Source: Rhizaria sp. SCN 62-66 (lineage: Eukaryota; Rhizaria, unplaced). From it: a stretch of DNA of 64,000 nt. Each line of letters opens with the position of its first letter. Positions within the stretch are counted from its first letter, which is position 1. The stretch lies in the NCBI GenBank assembly GCA_001724265.1, contig MEDY01000061.1, positions 1-64,000 on the forward strand, in the 5' to 3' direction. Shown piece after piece: positions 34,036 through 45,656 of this stretch. The position numbers and the translations under genes are program-made. The notes beneath the pieces are model-generated. The model searched no databases and was not told where the DNA came from. It saw nothing but the letters and a program-made list of their open reading frames with translations.

Positions 34036-34975
34036 TCACTGGAGCTCGTCGAAGTCGTCTGGCAGCCCAAAGTGCTTGAGGAACCCGGCCTGATCAAAGT
34101 CGGACATCTTGTTCTTGAAGAACCCCATCACCACGAAGACGTTGTCCGTCCACCTGTTAGCCGCCTGCTTGGCCGTCGCAGAGGTCTTGACGATCTTGGC
34201 CGCCAGCTCGGGGTCGCCCAACGCCTTGAGGTCACGGTTGAGCTCCGCGTTGGCCGCCGTAACAGAGGCCAGCTCGGCCAGGAGCTCGCGCCTCTCCTCG
34301 GTGTCCGGCCGTTGCGCGAGCAGGGCGTCACGCTTGGCGCGCAGGTCTGGATATGGGTCACAAAATGTGCATTACAAAACATAAAAGGCGGGATATGACA
34401 CGGTTAGTGTGGCCAGTGTGAAACGAAACTTATAGATAATATAGAATACACGTGAATAAATGTTATGTAATGAATTTAGCGCAATTAGCGAAGGTATATG
34501 TCGTCAAACGTGGGTTATAGCGCGCGTACCGACGAGCTGCGCATTGTACTTCTCCTCCTGCGCCAGCGCCTGCTCGCCGGCGACCTTGTCCTTCATGGCC
34601 TTGGTGCGGGGGAACGCAAAGAAGTAGTTGCCGGAGCCGATCTTCTCCTTGTCCACCACGCCGTCGTAGACCAGCTCGTCGACGAGGTCCTTGACGGCCT
34701 GTGTGATGATGCCCTTGACCTTGGGCAGCTGCGACTCGAGCTCTTTCAGCGAGTAGACCGTTTTCTAAAAACAACAGAAATAAAACCCTTAATGATGAGG
34801 GCAAAATATATAACGTTTAATAACATCATGCAGAATACACTCGAGTTTCGTGGCATTTTGCGATTATATATACTGCCAAATCGCTGTTTTGATGATCTTG
34901 ACGTACGGTCTCGTGGAAGTAGTCGATGGTGCGGATGCGCTTCTCTTCCGCCGAGACGGGCTTCTTTTTTGACAT
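34036..34975 (-). CDS. MND1: meiotic nuclear division protein 1 (Mnd1)
   Basis: Partner of Hop2 that stimulates Dmc1/Rad51 strand invasion between homologues in meiosis. Three exons (34907-34975, 34530-34764, 34036-34346) give 204 aa, ending in TGA; the human protein is 205 aa. The N-terminus MSKKKPVSAEEKRIRTIDYF and the winged-helix part (KTVYSLKELESQLPKVKGII, LVDELVYDGVVDKEKIGSGN, YFFAFP) follow the family closely. A coiled coil (RDALLAQRPDTEERRELLAE and onward) leads to the conserved end NRWTDNVFVVMGFFK and FGLPDDFDELQ. Introns start GTACGT and GTACGC. Its presence suggests a meiotic recombination pathway. Confidence 0.94.
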
Positions 34976-35523
34976 TTCCGCTTAGGGTGGCCTTTAACAG
35001 GGCAAGGGTGCTGTCGCGGGGAGGGTTGGGTAGTGTTGTGGCTTAGTGGAACGCTCTAGAGAAGTGCGTAGTTGAGCTAGCGTTAAGGCTTGCTTCGAGT
35101 GTGCTGAGGGACTCTGGGAGTGCAGCGAAAATAAAACAAGACGTGATCCTTAAGAGATATGATTTAAGTAGTATTCACAAACAAACCATGTTTATCTAAT
35201 ATCACAATATAGTGCTTATCAACGGCCAATTCACGTCTATCGTTACTGTTTTGCTTTCTTCCCACTCGGCGCGCCAAACACTATCACAAAAAAAGTCACT
35301 CGTGGCCAAAACGCTGTAACCACACATTTCACTTTATATATTACACATTCAAGACTTCAAAAGCATACAAGAGTATTAATCGACTGTTTTATTAGACAAA
35401 TAAACGCAACAAGCACCTCCATCCCAGCATGATATTACTCTCTGGCCTTCTTTATAATACCAACAAAGCGCCAGCAGCCAGAGTTATACCGTGAAAGCGC
35501 TCTATCCCCGCAAAGCGTCCTCT
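34976..35523. other. intergenic between MND1 and the NIFK-like gene
   Basis: About 0.55 kb, AT-rich, holding the MND1 promoter and the NIFK-like 3' UTR. Nothing else was recognised. Confidence 0.5.
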
Positions 35524-37442
35524 TCACTTCTGACGGTTCGCGGTCTTCTTGGCGGCCGCCTTCTTGACAGGCGCAGCCTCCTCCTTCTCCTCAGCGGCCT
35601 CGGCGGCCTTGGCAGCCTTCCCGCCCTTGGCGGCGGAGGCGGCCTTAGTCTTCTTGGCAACGGGGGCGACCTCGGCCTCAGACTCGGACTCGCCCTCCGC
35701 AGCAGCCTTGGCAGCGGCGGCGGCGGCCTTAGCGGCGGCGGCGGACACCTTCTTGCCCTTGACAGGCTCAGCCTCAGCCTCAGCAGCAGCGGCGGCGGCG
35801 GCCTTGCTCTTGGCACCAGCCTTCGCAGCGGCGGCAGCGGGAGCGGTGGTGGCGGCGGCCTTGGCGATGGGCTTGTTGGCGTAGCCGCTAAAGTCGTAGT
35901 CGTAGCCCATCGCGGCGAGCTTGTCGCGCTTCTTCTGCTCCTTGGCAACCAGCCGCGCCGTGGTGGCGGCCGCCTGCTCGCTCGTGCGCGCCTTGTTGAC
36001 CTGCGCGCGGTGCATCCGCGCCCAGGGGACCACCTTGAACGCGCGGTCGGCGTTGCGGAAGGCCTCGGGGTGCACGTCGGCGGGCGGGAGGAAGCGGCAC
36101 TGGAGCAGGCGCGAGTGCATCATGTAGTTGTTCATCGTCTCGGCCACGATCGCGGCGACCTGAAAAAGGGAAGCAGAAGCAAGAAGGCAAAGAGTGATTT
36201 AGATTTGACGAGGTTAGTGAAGGTGTGTGTGGTGCGTAGTTGTTGCAAGCACGCAAGCGAGCGCGCAAGCGATATATCGTTCGATCGTGGGTAAATGTAG
36301 ATCGATTTTCGAGGATATATAGAGATTTACTAAGCTATCTTTTGCTGCGAAGAGCTGTGTTGAAGCGTACCTCTTTGGACTCGAACTCGATGAACGCGAA
36401 GTGGCGCGACTTGCCCGTCTTGGGGTTGCGCGAGAGGCGCAGACGCGTGATGACGCCGAACTGGGAGAAGAAGGAACGCATCTGCTCCTCGAAGAAGCCA
36501 TAGGGGATGCGGGAGACGAGCACCACGCCCGCCGTCGTCGGGGTCGGCTCCACCTTGGTCTGCGCGTAGCGGCGCTTCTTGGACTACGAAGAAATCAAAC
36601 AAACATGAATGTGAATGCGATGATATAAATGAGCGGATTTAAGAAGGTTAGTTGAGGTGAGGTGTGTAGGATTGAAAAGTTATTGAATAGATCTATACTA
36701 AGAAGCAGTGAATGAAAACCAAGGAATGCGGTTGACTTGGACTGATATTTAAGATGTAAATTGTAATTTTGTGTAGATATGTGCGAAGAGCGTACCTCGG
36801 TGATATCGGCACTGGCAGCCTCGGCCTTGGCCTTGGCGGCTGCGCGGACCTCAGCCTCGGCCTCGGCCATGATCGCGGCAGTGCTGGGCTTCTTCTCCTT
36901 GCCAGCGGCGGCCTTGGCGGCAGCGGCGGGGGCAGCGGCGGCGGCGGCAGCCTTCTTGGTGGAGGCGGCGGCGATGGTCTTGTTGATCTTCTTGGAGACG
37001 GCCTCGAGCTCGGCCTCATCCGCTGCGGTCAGCGCGGCGGGCGCTGTGGTACAATACACAAGAGCAATGGCAACATGAGCAAAAAGAAAGCAGAGGAAAA
37101 CAGTGACGTGTGGGTGAGAAACAAGTGATGAGCGGAAGTGTCAGAGAGGGGTTGGCGAGAGGGGGGAATAAAAGGGTGCTTTGTGGGGGACAAATAGGAC
37201 GTACCATCCTCGTCGTCGTCGTCGGAGCCAAACTCCATGTCGCTGAAACCGCTGATCTCACCGTCCTCGTCGTCGTCGTCGTCGGAGACAGGGGTGGGGG
37301 CCTTCTTGCTGCTCTTTGCGGCAGGGGCGGCAGCGGCCTTGGCCTTCGGTGCGGGCGCAGAAGTGGCGGATACCGCCTTCTTCACCGTCTTGGCCGGAGC
37401 AGAAGCCGCAGTAGTCTTCGAAATTTTCTTACTTGAGGACAT
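35524..37442 (-). CDS. NIFK/Nop15-like nucleolar RRM protein
   Basis: Four exons (37205-37442, 36796-37043, 36371-36583, 35524-36159) give 444 aa, ending in TGA. The single RRM (about 175-255) has RNP2-like VVLVSRIPYGF and RNP1-like KSRHFAFIEF, with QMRSFFSQFGVITRLRLSRN between them. The segment just after the RRM (AETMNNYMMHSRLLQCRFLP, then HPEAFRNADRAFKVVPWARM) is the characteristic extension of NIFK/Nop15, which act in 60S pre-ribosome processing in the nucleolus. The N-terminus is Lys/Ala-rich with an Asp/Glu patch. The C-terminus is an Ala/Lys repeat region of about 130 residues, like nucleolar tails. Three introns start GTACG; acceptor-donor phases all close. It is divergent from the uS13 gene with only 227 bp between the starts. 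Confidence 0.88.
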
Positions 37443-37573
37443 TATAAATTACCCAATCAACAAACGCACTTTTGGGACCCAAACATCGTCTTGAGAGCTT
37501 CCAGCCCACAGCCAAGCCCAGCAGCCAAACCCACACTAGCACGAGCTGCTCACGGTCACCTCTTGGCTGGCTG

Positions 37574-37583
37574 CGACCGACCG
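37574..37583 (+). promoter_or_regulatory. CGACCGACCG candidate promoter word
   Basis: It lies in the 227-bp bidirectional promoter, 87 bp before the uS13 start and about 130 bp before the NIFK-like start. The same word recurs in other promoters of the window. Confidence 0.35.
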
Positions 37584-37669
37584 TCCGAGCCGCTGCCTCT
37601 GGCTGGGTTCTTTGATGAAGCTTTGAGGACCAAGACGTTTTTGCAATACGTTGTTGAAATCAGCATATA

Positions 37670-38198
37670 ATGTCGAACGTTGTTCGTATCGCTGGTATTG
37701 ATATCCGCGCTGGCCACCGGATCGGGGTACGTCTACAGTTCATTCCAAGTTTTATTATCGCCCACCCTACGCCTTCCCCCCCGCACTCTCCCACCTCACC
37801 TTCCTGCCTGCCCCGCCATTTCCCTTTCTAAACAGCGCGCCCTGCAAAACGTGTACGGCATTGGCGCGCACACGTCTGAGCAGATTTGCGGCGTGATGGG
37901 CCTTAACCCGCAGTCGCGCTGCGGCGACCTGCCCCACTCGATTCCGGTCATCTCTAACTACGTCGAGGCCAACTTCCCCAACAAGTCCACCGCGATCCGC
38001 TTCGACTCGGAGCGCGTGCTCAAGCTCATCCGCGTCCAGTCCTACCGCGGCCAGCGCCACCAGCACTGCCTGCCACTGAACGGCCAGAAGAAGACGAACG
38101 CGCGCACGCAGCGCCGCCTCGGTATGGAGCGCGCCCGCGCCTTCGGCTTCCCTCTTGTGCGCCCCAAGTCCATCGCCAAGCCCTACGGCCGCCGCTAA
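37670..38198 (+). CDS. organellar-type ribosomal protein uS13 (bacterial S13 family)
   Basis: Two exons (37670-37726, 37836-38198) give 139 aa, ending in TAA. The N-terminus VVRIAGIDIRAGHRIGRALQ and YGIGAHTS match the bacterial S13 start (RIAGVDLP, YGIGRTRS), and RVQSYRGQRHQHCLPLNGQK followed by KTNARTQRR matches its C-terminal rRNA-binding part. It is bacterial-type and not cytosolic eS/uS13 (RPS18), so it most likely serves the mitochondrial small subunit. No obvious cleavable presequence is seen; import may use internal signals. GLRHRRGLPVRGQRT is the usual bacterial motif, so this copy is diverged. The intron starts GTACGT. Confidence 0.9.
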
Positions 38199-39611
38199 AG
38201 GCAATACTAGGCGCTACAACGGCTTCTGGACTACGCCCCGCGCTCGTTTTTGCTCATTTGCGCTCTGTTTGAGGCGTTGTGGCGTTGTGGCGAGCTGTTT
38301 CAGGAGTTGTACTGGCAAAGAGGCAGTTGCTGCTGTTGAAGTTGTTATGCTATGAAACGAGTGCGAATTCTCGTGTGAGTGGACCAACGCGTTGTTTGGT
38401 TGTGTGCTTAGCAGTGCGGTGCTTGCGAGCTTGCGACGGTGCTTCTACTGGTGCTGCAATCCAGACTGTTTGTGTCGTTGTGTGTTGTGTTGTTCGGTGC
38501 TTCTGGTGTGCCCAATGCATCTAGCTATGACTCTCGCTCTCGCACTAGCTCTAATTGAGCTCTGTCTCGAGTGTTGGCGCATCTATTGGTTCAGTCTCAA
38601 TCTCAGGCTTCGTCTCAGTCTCAGACTTCGACTTGAGCTCTCGTTTGATGCAATGTTGCAATGACAATCTACCGCGACACACTAGCACTATGTCAACCTC
38701 TAAACCAACGGAGCAACTCTGCAGCAGCACCATAAGCTCTCCAGCAGTAACAACAGCGCCCAGCCTTTGCTCGACAACTCACGCCTCCTCATTACACACA
38801 CACGCATTTCAAGCAACGTAGTCCTGTCAAGGCTATACTCAACTTGCGCGGCTAAACACGTAAGCTAATCTTTAAGAAAGGAAACAAAGTCAGAACGCAA
38901 AGAAGGATTGTTACTCAGCTATTATTATTATTATATCCTTATTTCATGCTATTCTGTTAACACAAAATACACCGTATACAATAAATATCTCCGATTATCA
39001 TATCATAGCTACGCACCGCCACAACATGCATATTTGTTCACAAAAGCAATCATTCTCGCGTTGTTGTGCCTTGATATAGATGTTTTGTGTTGTTTATTTT
39101 TGTTTTTATCTTTTCATTCACGCCACATAACCTTTTCTCTCGACCAAGGCAAATCGCACACAACGTGCTATATTCGCACTTGTAGCGAAACTAAGGTTAG
39201 ACTTACAGACTCCAATGATTCTTCACTATTATATATCCCTCAGCAAGTACATCCATATATACGTTATGAACGAACGTCAGTCTCATATCTCACGATCGAT
39301 CGCAACTAGTACATTGTACTTCCTATTCACACACGTGTTTTTCAACAAACATCCCCAACCAAGCCATACTCTCTTCCGCAAAGCCAATATCCCCCATCTA
39401 AGTATCGTTATCATCGTTGAGACGCACTTATACACAGCAACATAGCACATTTTCGACTTGCGTTGACATATAGACGGACACCGCCACTTCCAAACCTCTT
39501 GCCAAAGCCAACTTACACCGCCAAAGCGCTCCAAAAGAAGACACCACTGAGAAGGCAGCGATCTCGCCTCGACGAATACTTAGATCAGCAGCTACGTAGA
39601 TCAGCGCGTGC
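38199..39611. other. 1.4-kb convergent intergenic region
   Basis: Between uS13 (+) and the membrane glycoprotein gene (-). Only short frames without domains are present. A TCAGTCTC-like microsatellite occurs near 38592-38630. No RNA gene was recognised. Confidence 0.5.
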
Positions 39612-40518
39612 TTAGAGCAGCGCAAAGGCCTTAAAGCGCTTGGCGCCGTCGTCGGCCTTCTTCTGCCCCTTGGAGTAACTCTGGTAGGCGACGCCCAGTG
39701 CCACACCGACAACGGACGCAGTCACGAACACCAGGGCCAGCGCGGTTGCGGAGAAGTGCAGGTCCTGCTCCAGCGCAGAGGCGAAGTTGCCACTCTTGGA
39801 GGACGTCAGGCTGGGGATGACGGACACCGTGGCCTTGGCGGCCGCCGTGGCGGTCGCGGCGGCAGTTGCGTTCTTCGCACCAGTGCCGCTTGTATGCGCA
39901 GTGCCGTTGGCGTTCAGTGCCGCGCTGCCGTTGCCAGCAGCGGGGGCGGGGGCGGTGGTGTTGGTCACGATCTCGCCCGTGGCAACGGCGGACAGCGCCA
40001 GCGCGGCGTCGGCGTTGTTCTGGCCGTTGGCGTTGAAGTTGGCGGCGGCGGCGGCGGCCGACAGGCGGGCGAGGGGACTGTTGGCGTGGGGACGCGGAAT
40101 GCGGACGTATTTGTACACCACGTTCGCGTTGGGGTCCGCGCCCGTGCCGTAGACGACCTTGCGGCCGACGACGAGCGGCGCGGCGTCGGCCTCGGCCGCG
40201 GCGGCGGCGTCGGCGTCGGCGTTGGCGTTGAGCTGGTTGTAGGGCTCAAGCGAGGCGGAGAGGGAGGCGGTCGTCACGGACGTGTCGTACGCCAATCCCC
40301 CGCCTTATTCGACGCAAAAACATGGGACATGGTATATCAGAAAAAGATGCAGGTGAGAGTGAAGTTCTAGAGACATGTGATTTGAGCGTGGTGCAAGGGA
40401 TATGAAAGAGTGAGAGCAGGAAGGTGTTCCAAAAGGGAGGGGAACAGAGGTTTTGAAACGTACCAAGCACCGACATCATGAAGGCAAAGCAGAGTAAAAC
40501 CCCGCTAGACCACTTCAT
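39612..40518 (-). CDS. type I membrane glycoprotein, unknown family
   Basis: Two exons (40464-40518, 39612-40303) give 248 aa, ending in TAA. Family not recognised. Exon 1 encodes the signal peptide core MKWSSGVLLCFAFMMSVLG. The ectodomain is Ala/Asn-rich with several N-glycosylation sequons (NTT, NGS, NGT, NAT) and Thr/Ala-rich stretches that could be O-glycosylated. A membrane segment (ATALALVFVTASVVGVALGV, about 208-230) is followed by a short basic tail ending KRFKAFALL. The more ordered part is VVGRKVVYGTGADPNANVVY. The intron (GTACGT) splits a Gly codon. It is divergent from the proteasome gene. Could be a cell-surface or endomembrane protein. Confidence 0.82.
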
Positions 40519-41182
40519 GAGCTGTGTGAAATCGATATGAGCGAGTAAAAGCAGGCAGAGGAAACGGTATTGAGGTAAGAATGACAGTTGAAGTGAGGTT
40601 GGAAGCGAGTGGGTGGAGGGCAAAGGAGAGGGGTGACTTTCGACGCCTACACACGTCCTTGATCTACACCTCAGCGCCCAGAAAGAAGGATTTCAGTGAA
40701 AAACATCAAAGAAAATACAAGAAAAGTATCCACAATTCATTTAACGGTCATTCAGGTGAGCTCTACCCTGCGAAAGCAAGGGGGTAGGTCTCAGGCCAGA
40801 GAGAAGACTGACCGACCGTGAGAACTCGACTTTGCGGGTGACTGTGAGCCTGGGTCGATTTGACCACAAGCTGCTTTTGTCGAGACCAACCGACTGAGAG
40901 AAGGCCCAGACTCACCCTAAAAGACCCTTGAATCGCCACCCATCGCTCCGTGCTCGTGAGCTGAAACATATACCACTAGAATTTAGACTGAAAATAACCC
41001 CCGATATCTAAACTCGATTTCCCTTGAAGCAGCGATCTACTCCTTGAAATCTGCCCTTGAAGCCACCACAACAAACTTAAGCCACAAACCTCCAGCCCGC
41101 TTCCTTCCGTCGCCTCCCCTGCCTTACCACCTCTTCCTTTCCGCCTGATTCCATTTTGTCCTTTCCCCAGCCCGCGCCAGCA
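40519..41182. other. divergent promoter region, glycoprotein gene and PSMB6
   Basis: About 0.66 kb. It contains GACCGACCG (40810) and ACCAACCGACTG (about 40881), the recurring promoter word. No RNA gene was recognised. Confidence 0.5.
40810..40818 (+). promoter_or_regulatory. GACCGACCG candidate promoter word
   Basis: Located between divergent starts at 40518 (-) and 41183 (+); a degenerate second copy lies about 70 bp downstream. Confidence 0.3.
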
Positions 41183-42115
41183 ATGTCCTCCGCGCTGTCT
41201 CTGGGCCCCACGCCCGACTTCATGGCCGGCTCCAAGGGCTACCACGACAACAAGGACGGTGTCCACATGATGGGCACCACCATCATGGCCGTTTCTTTCG
41301 ACGGCGGCGTCATCCTCGGCGCTGACTCCCGCACCTCCACGGGCTCCTACGTCGCCAACCGTGTCTCCGACAAGCTCACGTCGGTCGCGAGCAACATCTA
41401 CTGCTGCCGTTCCGGCTCCGCCGCCGACACCCAGGCCATCTCCGACATGGTGCGGTACGTTACATCCACGAATTACAACATTCGCCCACATGTATCCACT
41501 CTAGCGAAAACAGAACTTAGCATACCCATACCTTTCTTTATTTTCAGCTTTGTGGCGGCGTCTCATATTATCATGCGTTCATCTACCCCAGTTTTGTTAC
41601 TCACATATGGACACGACAAACCCAACCTTGCTTTGCCTCACTTTTCTTTCTTTCCGCATCGATCCACTCTCACCTGGCTTCTCCCGCTCCACAGCTATTA
41701 CCTGGACGTGCACGCGATGGAGTCCGGCCGCAACCCGCGCGTGAAGACGGCCAGCAATCTGTTCCGCGACCTCTGCTACAAGAACAAGGACCGTTTGCTG
41801 GCCGGCATCATCTGCGCAGGCTACGACGACGTCGACGGGGGCTCTGTATACTCGATCTCCATCGGTGGCAGCCTCGTCAAGCAGGACTACAGCATCGGCG
41901 GCTCGGGCTCCACCTACGTGTACGGCTACTGCGACGCTAACTACAAGAAGGGCATGTCCAAGGAAGACTGCAAGAAGTTCACTACACACGCTATCGCGCA
42001 TGCAATGGCCCGCGACGGCTCCTCGGGCGGTGTGATCCGCCTCGTCATCATCGACAAGGAGGGCGTCACGCGTGAGTTCATCCCCGGAGACCAGCTGCCC
42101 TACAACCTTGAGTAA
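41183..42115 (+). CDS. PSMB6: 20S proteasome subunit beta-1 (caspase-like)
   Basis: Two exons (41183-41454, 41695-42115) give 230 aa, ending in TAA. The propeptide of 31 residues ends in MMG before the catalytic Thr32 (mature Thr1) of [12 protein letters not shown]. Asp17 and Lys33 of the mature numbering are present in [11 protein letters not shown] and SDKL, so the subunit should be active. [20 protein letters not shown] and [12 protein letters not shown] are typical of beta-1. The C-terminus LPYNLE is family-like. The intron (GTACGT) splits an Arg codon just before [11 protein letters not shown]. Confidence 0.95.
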   Translation: MSSALSLGPTPDFMAGSKGYHDNKDGVHMMGTTIMAVSFDGGVILGADSRTSTGSYVANRVSDKLTSVASNIYCCRSGSAADTQAISDMVRYVTSTNYNIRPHVSTLAKTELSIPIPFFIFSFVAASHIIMRSSTPVLLLTYGHDKPNLALPHFSFFPHRSTLTWLLPLHSYYLDVHAMESGRNPRVKTASNLFRDLCYKNKDRLLAGIICAGYDDVDGGSVYSISIGGSLVKQDYSIGGSGSTYVYGYCDANYKKGMSKEDCKKFTTHAIAHAMARDGSSGGVIRLVIIDKEGVTREFIPGDQLPYNLE

Positions 42116-42905
42116 GTCCGCCATGCGGAACAGCTGCAAAGCGGCGGTTTAGAGGCCGCTTTGCGTGGTTACGCTCTTGCTGAGAGGTTTGAAGTAGTGA
42201 GAGGTTTTTGTTTAGAAAAGTACATTATTGAAAGACAAAAAGACAAAATATATTAAGGATATGAAGTTATATTTGATACACAGTTTCAGTTTAAGCCCTA
42301 TCGGACCTCGTTCTGCTCTGCTGCGCTCTGCGTTTGTGCAGCTTTTGACTGCGATTTGAGAGCTGTTGTGCCACCATGACTATGGCTTCCACTCTGAACT
42401 GAGATTGGCTGCTGCGTGTGTCAAGAAGGGCTGACTTGCAGGGCATAGAAGGCATCACAAACGGTTGTGAATAGCGAAATAGATGCCACGTTTGAATTTC
42501 AAGTTCAGTATTCTTCATAATGTTATATTGGTATGCGCAGCGGTTGCAGTTAAGGACGTCTTTGGTTGTCTTTTGGATTAGTGGTTTTGTCCAGTTTGAC
42601 CCTTCGCGACCCGCACTCTGTTTCTCTGTCACCAGACATCATAACAAAGGGCTTAGAACTCGATTTTTCACTATGCTAATTAATTATGATTATTATGTCC
42701 GTATGAACTCCGTCTGACTGTCAACTTAATCGCACATAGACCCTCCGGCTCGCTAGGACTGACACAACAGCCGACCGACTCTTTGAGAGAACTTCATTCC
42801 TCTCTCTCCTGCTAGCGCCCTCAAACCTAGCACGACCACAAAGTCACCCCTACCACATCACAGAACGGCCGCAAGCGCACATTTAGCCCTTGCCTTTGCG
42901 TCCCC
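42116..42905. other. intergenic between PSMB6 and the WD gene
   Basis: About 0.8 kb of PSMB6 3' flank and WD-gene promoter. No gene is supported. Confidence 0.5.
42771..42780 (+). promoter_or_regulatory. CCGACCGACT candidate promoter word
   Basis: 126 bp upstream of the WD-gene start codon and close to a pyrimidine-rich stretch (42797-42811). Confidence 0.3.
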
Positions 42906-44983
42906 ATGAGTCGCTCCGCCGCCCCCACATGCGTCCCTGTTCACGACGAGTCCAAAACAGCCTCCGCCGCCTCCGCTGCAGCCTCCGCTGCTGCCTCTGC
43001 TGCTGCCCCTGCTGCTGCGGTGATTGCTGGTCCGATCTCCCTGCCCGGCCACTCGCGTCCCATCAGCTCTCTCCGCTTCTCGCCCCCGACCCCGCACGGC
43101 GCGTTTCTGTCGACAGCGTGCTACGACGGCGCCGTGATGCTACGTGACGCCGCCACGGGCGACTGGCTGGGATCTTTCCCCGAGCAGCGCTCCGCCATCG
43201 CCGCCAGCCGCTTCTCCAAGTGGGGGCTCCACCTCGCCACGGCCTCGGCCAACCGCAGCGCGACGGTGCTTGACTGCGCCACAGGGCTGGTGCTCCTCAC
43301 GGTGCCACACAACGTACGCCTTTGCACTCACTCTGGGTAGAATTAAGCTAATTTATTCAGACGTATTACTGTACGATGAATCTTATGTTGTTTTGTGTTC
43401 GTTGGTGTTTATGCCAAGCATATATACTCACTTGTATGTTCTGTTCTCTCTTTTGCTCTTTTCTATCGTCTCGCTTTGTTATGACCCTAACGACAACGCA
43501 GAATGGCGTGCGCGGCTGCTGCTTCAGCGACGACGCCCGCTCCTTGCTGACCACAAGCGGGAATCACCTGTTTAAGACCACTTTCGCGGCCTACACAAAG
43601 TGTTTCCCCCACAGCACCAACAGCTCCAGCTCCAGCTCCAGCTCTAGCTCTAGCTCTAGTAGCGCGCACGGCCCCGCCGGGACACTGTCGGTGCCGCTGT
43701 CGGCCGCGGTGGCCAAGTCCCGCGCCGTGACGGCCTCGGCCCCCGCCCCCTCCATGCTGGGCGCCGTGGTCCCGACCGACTGTGCGCACATTGTGGCCAC
43801 GGTCCCGCTCTTCCAGGCCGGCCGCAGCAGTGCCAGCACCTCGGATGTAAGTGCCTCCGATGCCAGCGCCGGCGCTGCTGCTACTGGTGCTGCTGCTGCT
43901 GGGGGTGATGACGAGAGCAACGCGGTGCTGTTGTGGGATGTAAGTACCCCCTTAGATGGCAAGACAGGCGCGAACGCCCCCATCCGCCGTGTGAGCGCCA
44001 TCCATGTCCCGACTCTCGGCGACGGCGACGCCAGCGACAAGAACAGTCTAAGTACCCCCTTAGACCGCATCGTCACGATCTCGGCCACGATCGCACCCAC
44101 TCCCATCACCGAGAGTAGCGGCGATACCAAAAACAACAACGACGTTGGCGCTAACAGTAACGTCGATGGCAGGCTTGGTCTAGCCGTCGCGACGCACGAT
44201 ACCGTACTTCTGCTGCCTTCTCTGCGCCACAACGGCGTTAATACTGGCGCTGCCGCTGGCGCTGCCTGTGCTGCTCTGAAGGGCGTCAGCAAGAAGCAGG
44301 CAATCGCGGCGGCCAACAACATCCGCTCCAAGTGCAGCGAGATCGCGGTCAGCAGCGGCAACTGCAACAGCAACGGGGACCTGACTGCCGTCGTCGACAA
44401 CACTCTCGGCTTCACGACGCTCACGCTGCCGCCCTTGCTGCGCGCTGCCCTTATCTCCTCCCACTCCAAGGCCAGCAGCGCCAGCGCATGCTCCAGTGCA
44501 GCCAGCAACGAAGACGTAGCGGGCATCAACTGCGTCGCTTATGACCCCTTCTCGCACCGCGTCGTCGTCGGCTGCGGCAACGCCGTCGTGGGGTTTGACG
44601 CCCGCGACGGACGCGTTCTTTTTTGCCAGTCGGAGCAGCACACGGGCCGCGTCACCAGCGTCGACATCGCGCCCTCGTATCCGTTCACTGCCAACAACGT
44701 CGCGTGCAGTCCTGCTGCGGACAACGCTGTGAACGGCAAGAGCGCTGACGCTGGCGCCAGCGCGGGCGACTCTAGTGATGCCGCCGCTGCTGCTGCTGCT
44801 GCTGCTGCTGCTACCGGTGCTGGTGCCGGCATTGGCGGCGGCAACGTGATGTGCGTGGCGAGTGGCGGCGAGGACGGCAAGGTGTTCCTGTGGAGCTGGG
44901 CCGAGCTGGTGGCGCGCTACAATAGTCACAGCAACCACGCCAGGAACGCGTGCCCCGGTGCGATGAGCCACGTGTCCATCTAA
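42906..44983 (+). CDS. WD40-repeat protein with low-complexity insertions
   Basis: Two exons (42906-43313, 43502-44983) give 629 aa, ending in TAA. WD-like blades are seen at LPGHSRPISSLRFSPPTPHG with YDGAVMLRDAATGDWLGSF, at SAIAASRFSKWGLHLATASA, at NGVRGCCFSDDARSLLTTSG, and at the C-terminus around GRVTSVDIAPSYPF and VASGGEDGKVFLWSW. Long Ser/Ala/Asn insertions break the propeller (about 165-300). The specific family is not recognised; a scaffold role is the generic expectation for a beta-propeller. It carries two good palindrome copies. The intron starts GTACGC. Confidence 0.8.
43940..43956 (+). repeat. palindrome copy in the WD gene
   Basis: GTAAGTACCCCCTTAGA. It encodes VSTPLD. It begins with GTAAGT and ends with TTAG but must be retained in the mRNA for the frame to stay open. 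Confidence 0.75.
44047..44064 (+). repeat. 18-bp palindrome copy in the WD gene, perfect
   Basis: TCTAAGTACCCCCTTAGA with flanking G and C, giving 7-bp arms. It encodes LSTPLD, about 105 bp after the previous copy. Confidence 0.8.
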
Positions 44984-45656
44984 GGGCGGAACGCGTGTGC
45001 GCGCGTGGGGCCTTACAATAAGGGGACTCACAGTCACTCTCTGCTTCAACAGGTCAAAAGCATGGTAGTGGTTGAGTAAGGCGTGTAGGAGTAGTGAAAC
45101 AACATCTATAAGCGTACAAAACAAAACGAAATGTACGTGCCCATTTATATCGGTCTTATTTTTTCAGCAAACAAATACACAACAAATACAATATCATAAG
45201 CAACAACAAAGCGTGAGACGTCGCTTCTCTTGGAGCGCCGGCAGCTGTGACACATGGTCGCAAACGTGATGATTACCGTGCATGAGTTTCTATAAGATCA
45301 ACTTAAACTTGTACGTGTACAGTTGTATTGTGAGATCCATTTGGCCATCTTGTCAAGTATTTCCAGACCACTACTATTGTAAGCTTGACCATCAAAGATA
45401 ACACACAGAGTAGAGTTAAGACAAACGCATTACTAGATGCGACTTTATCTTCCGCTAAAAATCTTTCTTCTGCATTCGAACAGGCATTAGCTTCTCACAT
45501 GTATGTCGTTTTAGCTTCACATGATTTGCTTGCACCCGCGTTAGCTGTGTCTTTGCTTGCGCGCTCGATAGCTGTCGAGTTAGCGTGAGATTTAGCGTGA
45601 GTATAATGAGTATAATACAAGTATAATACTCATTACTAGCGTGTTTAATATTCTCT
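44984..45656. other. convergent intergenic region
   Basis: About 0.67 kb between the WD gene (+) and the C1orf131-like gene (-). An imperfect TATAATACAAG/TATAATACTCAT repeat lies at about 45602-45635. No gene is supported. Confidence 0.5.

Noticed and set aside
43940-43956. Palindrome copies as 16-nt mini-introns (GTAAGT...TTAG)
   Set aside because: They start and end like tiny introns, but removing 16 nt each time would break frames that stay open for thousands of codons with the copies included.
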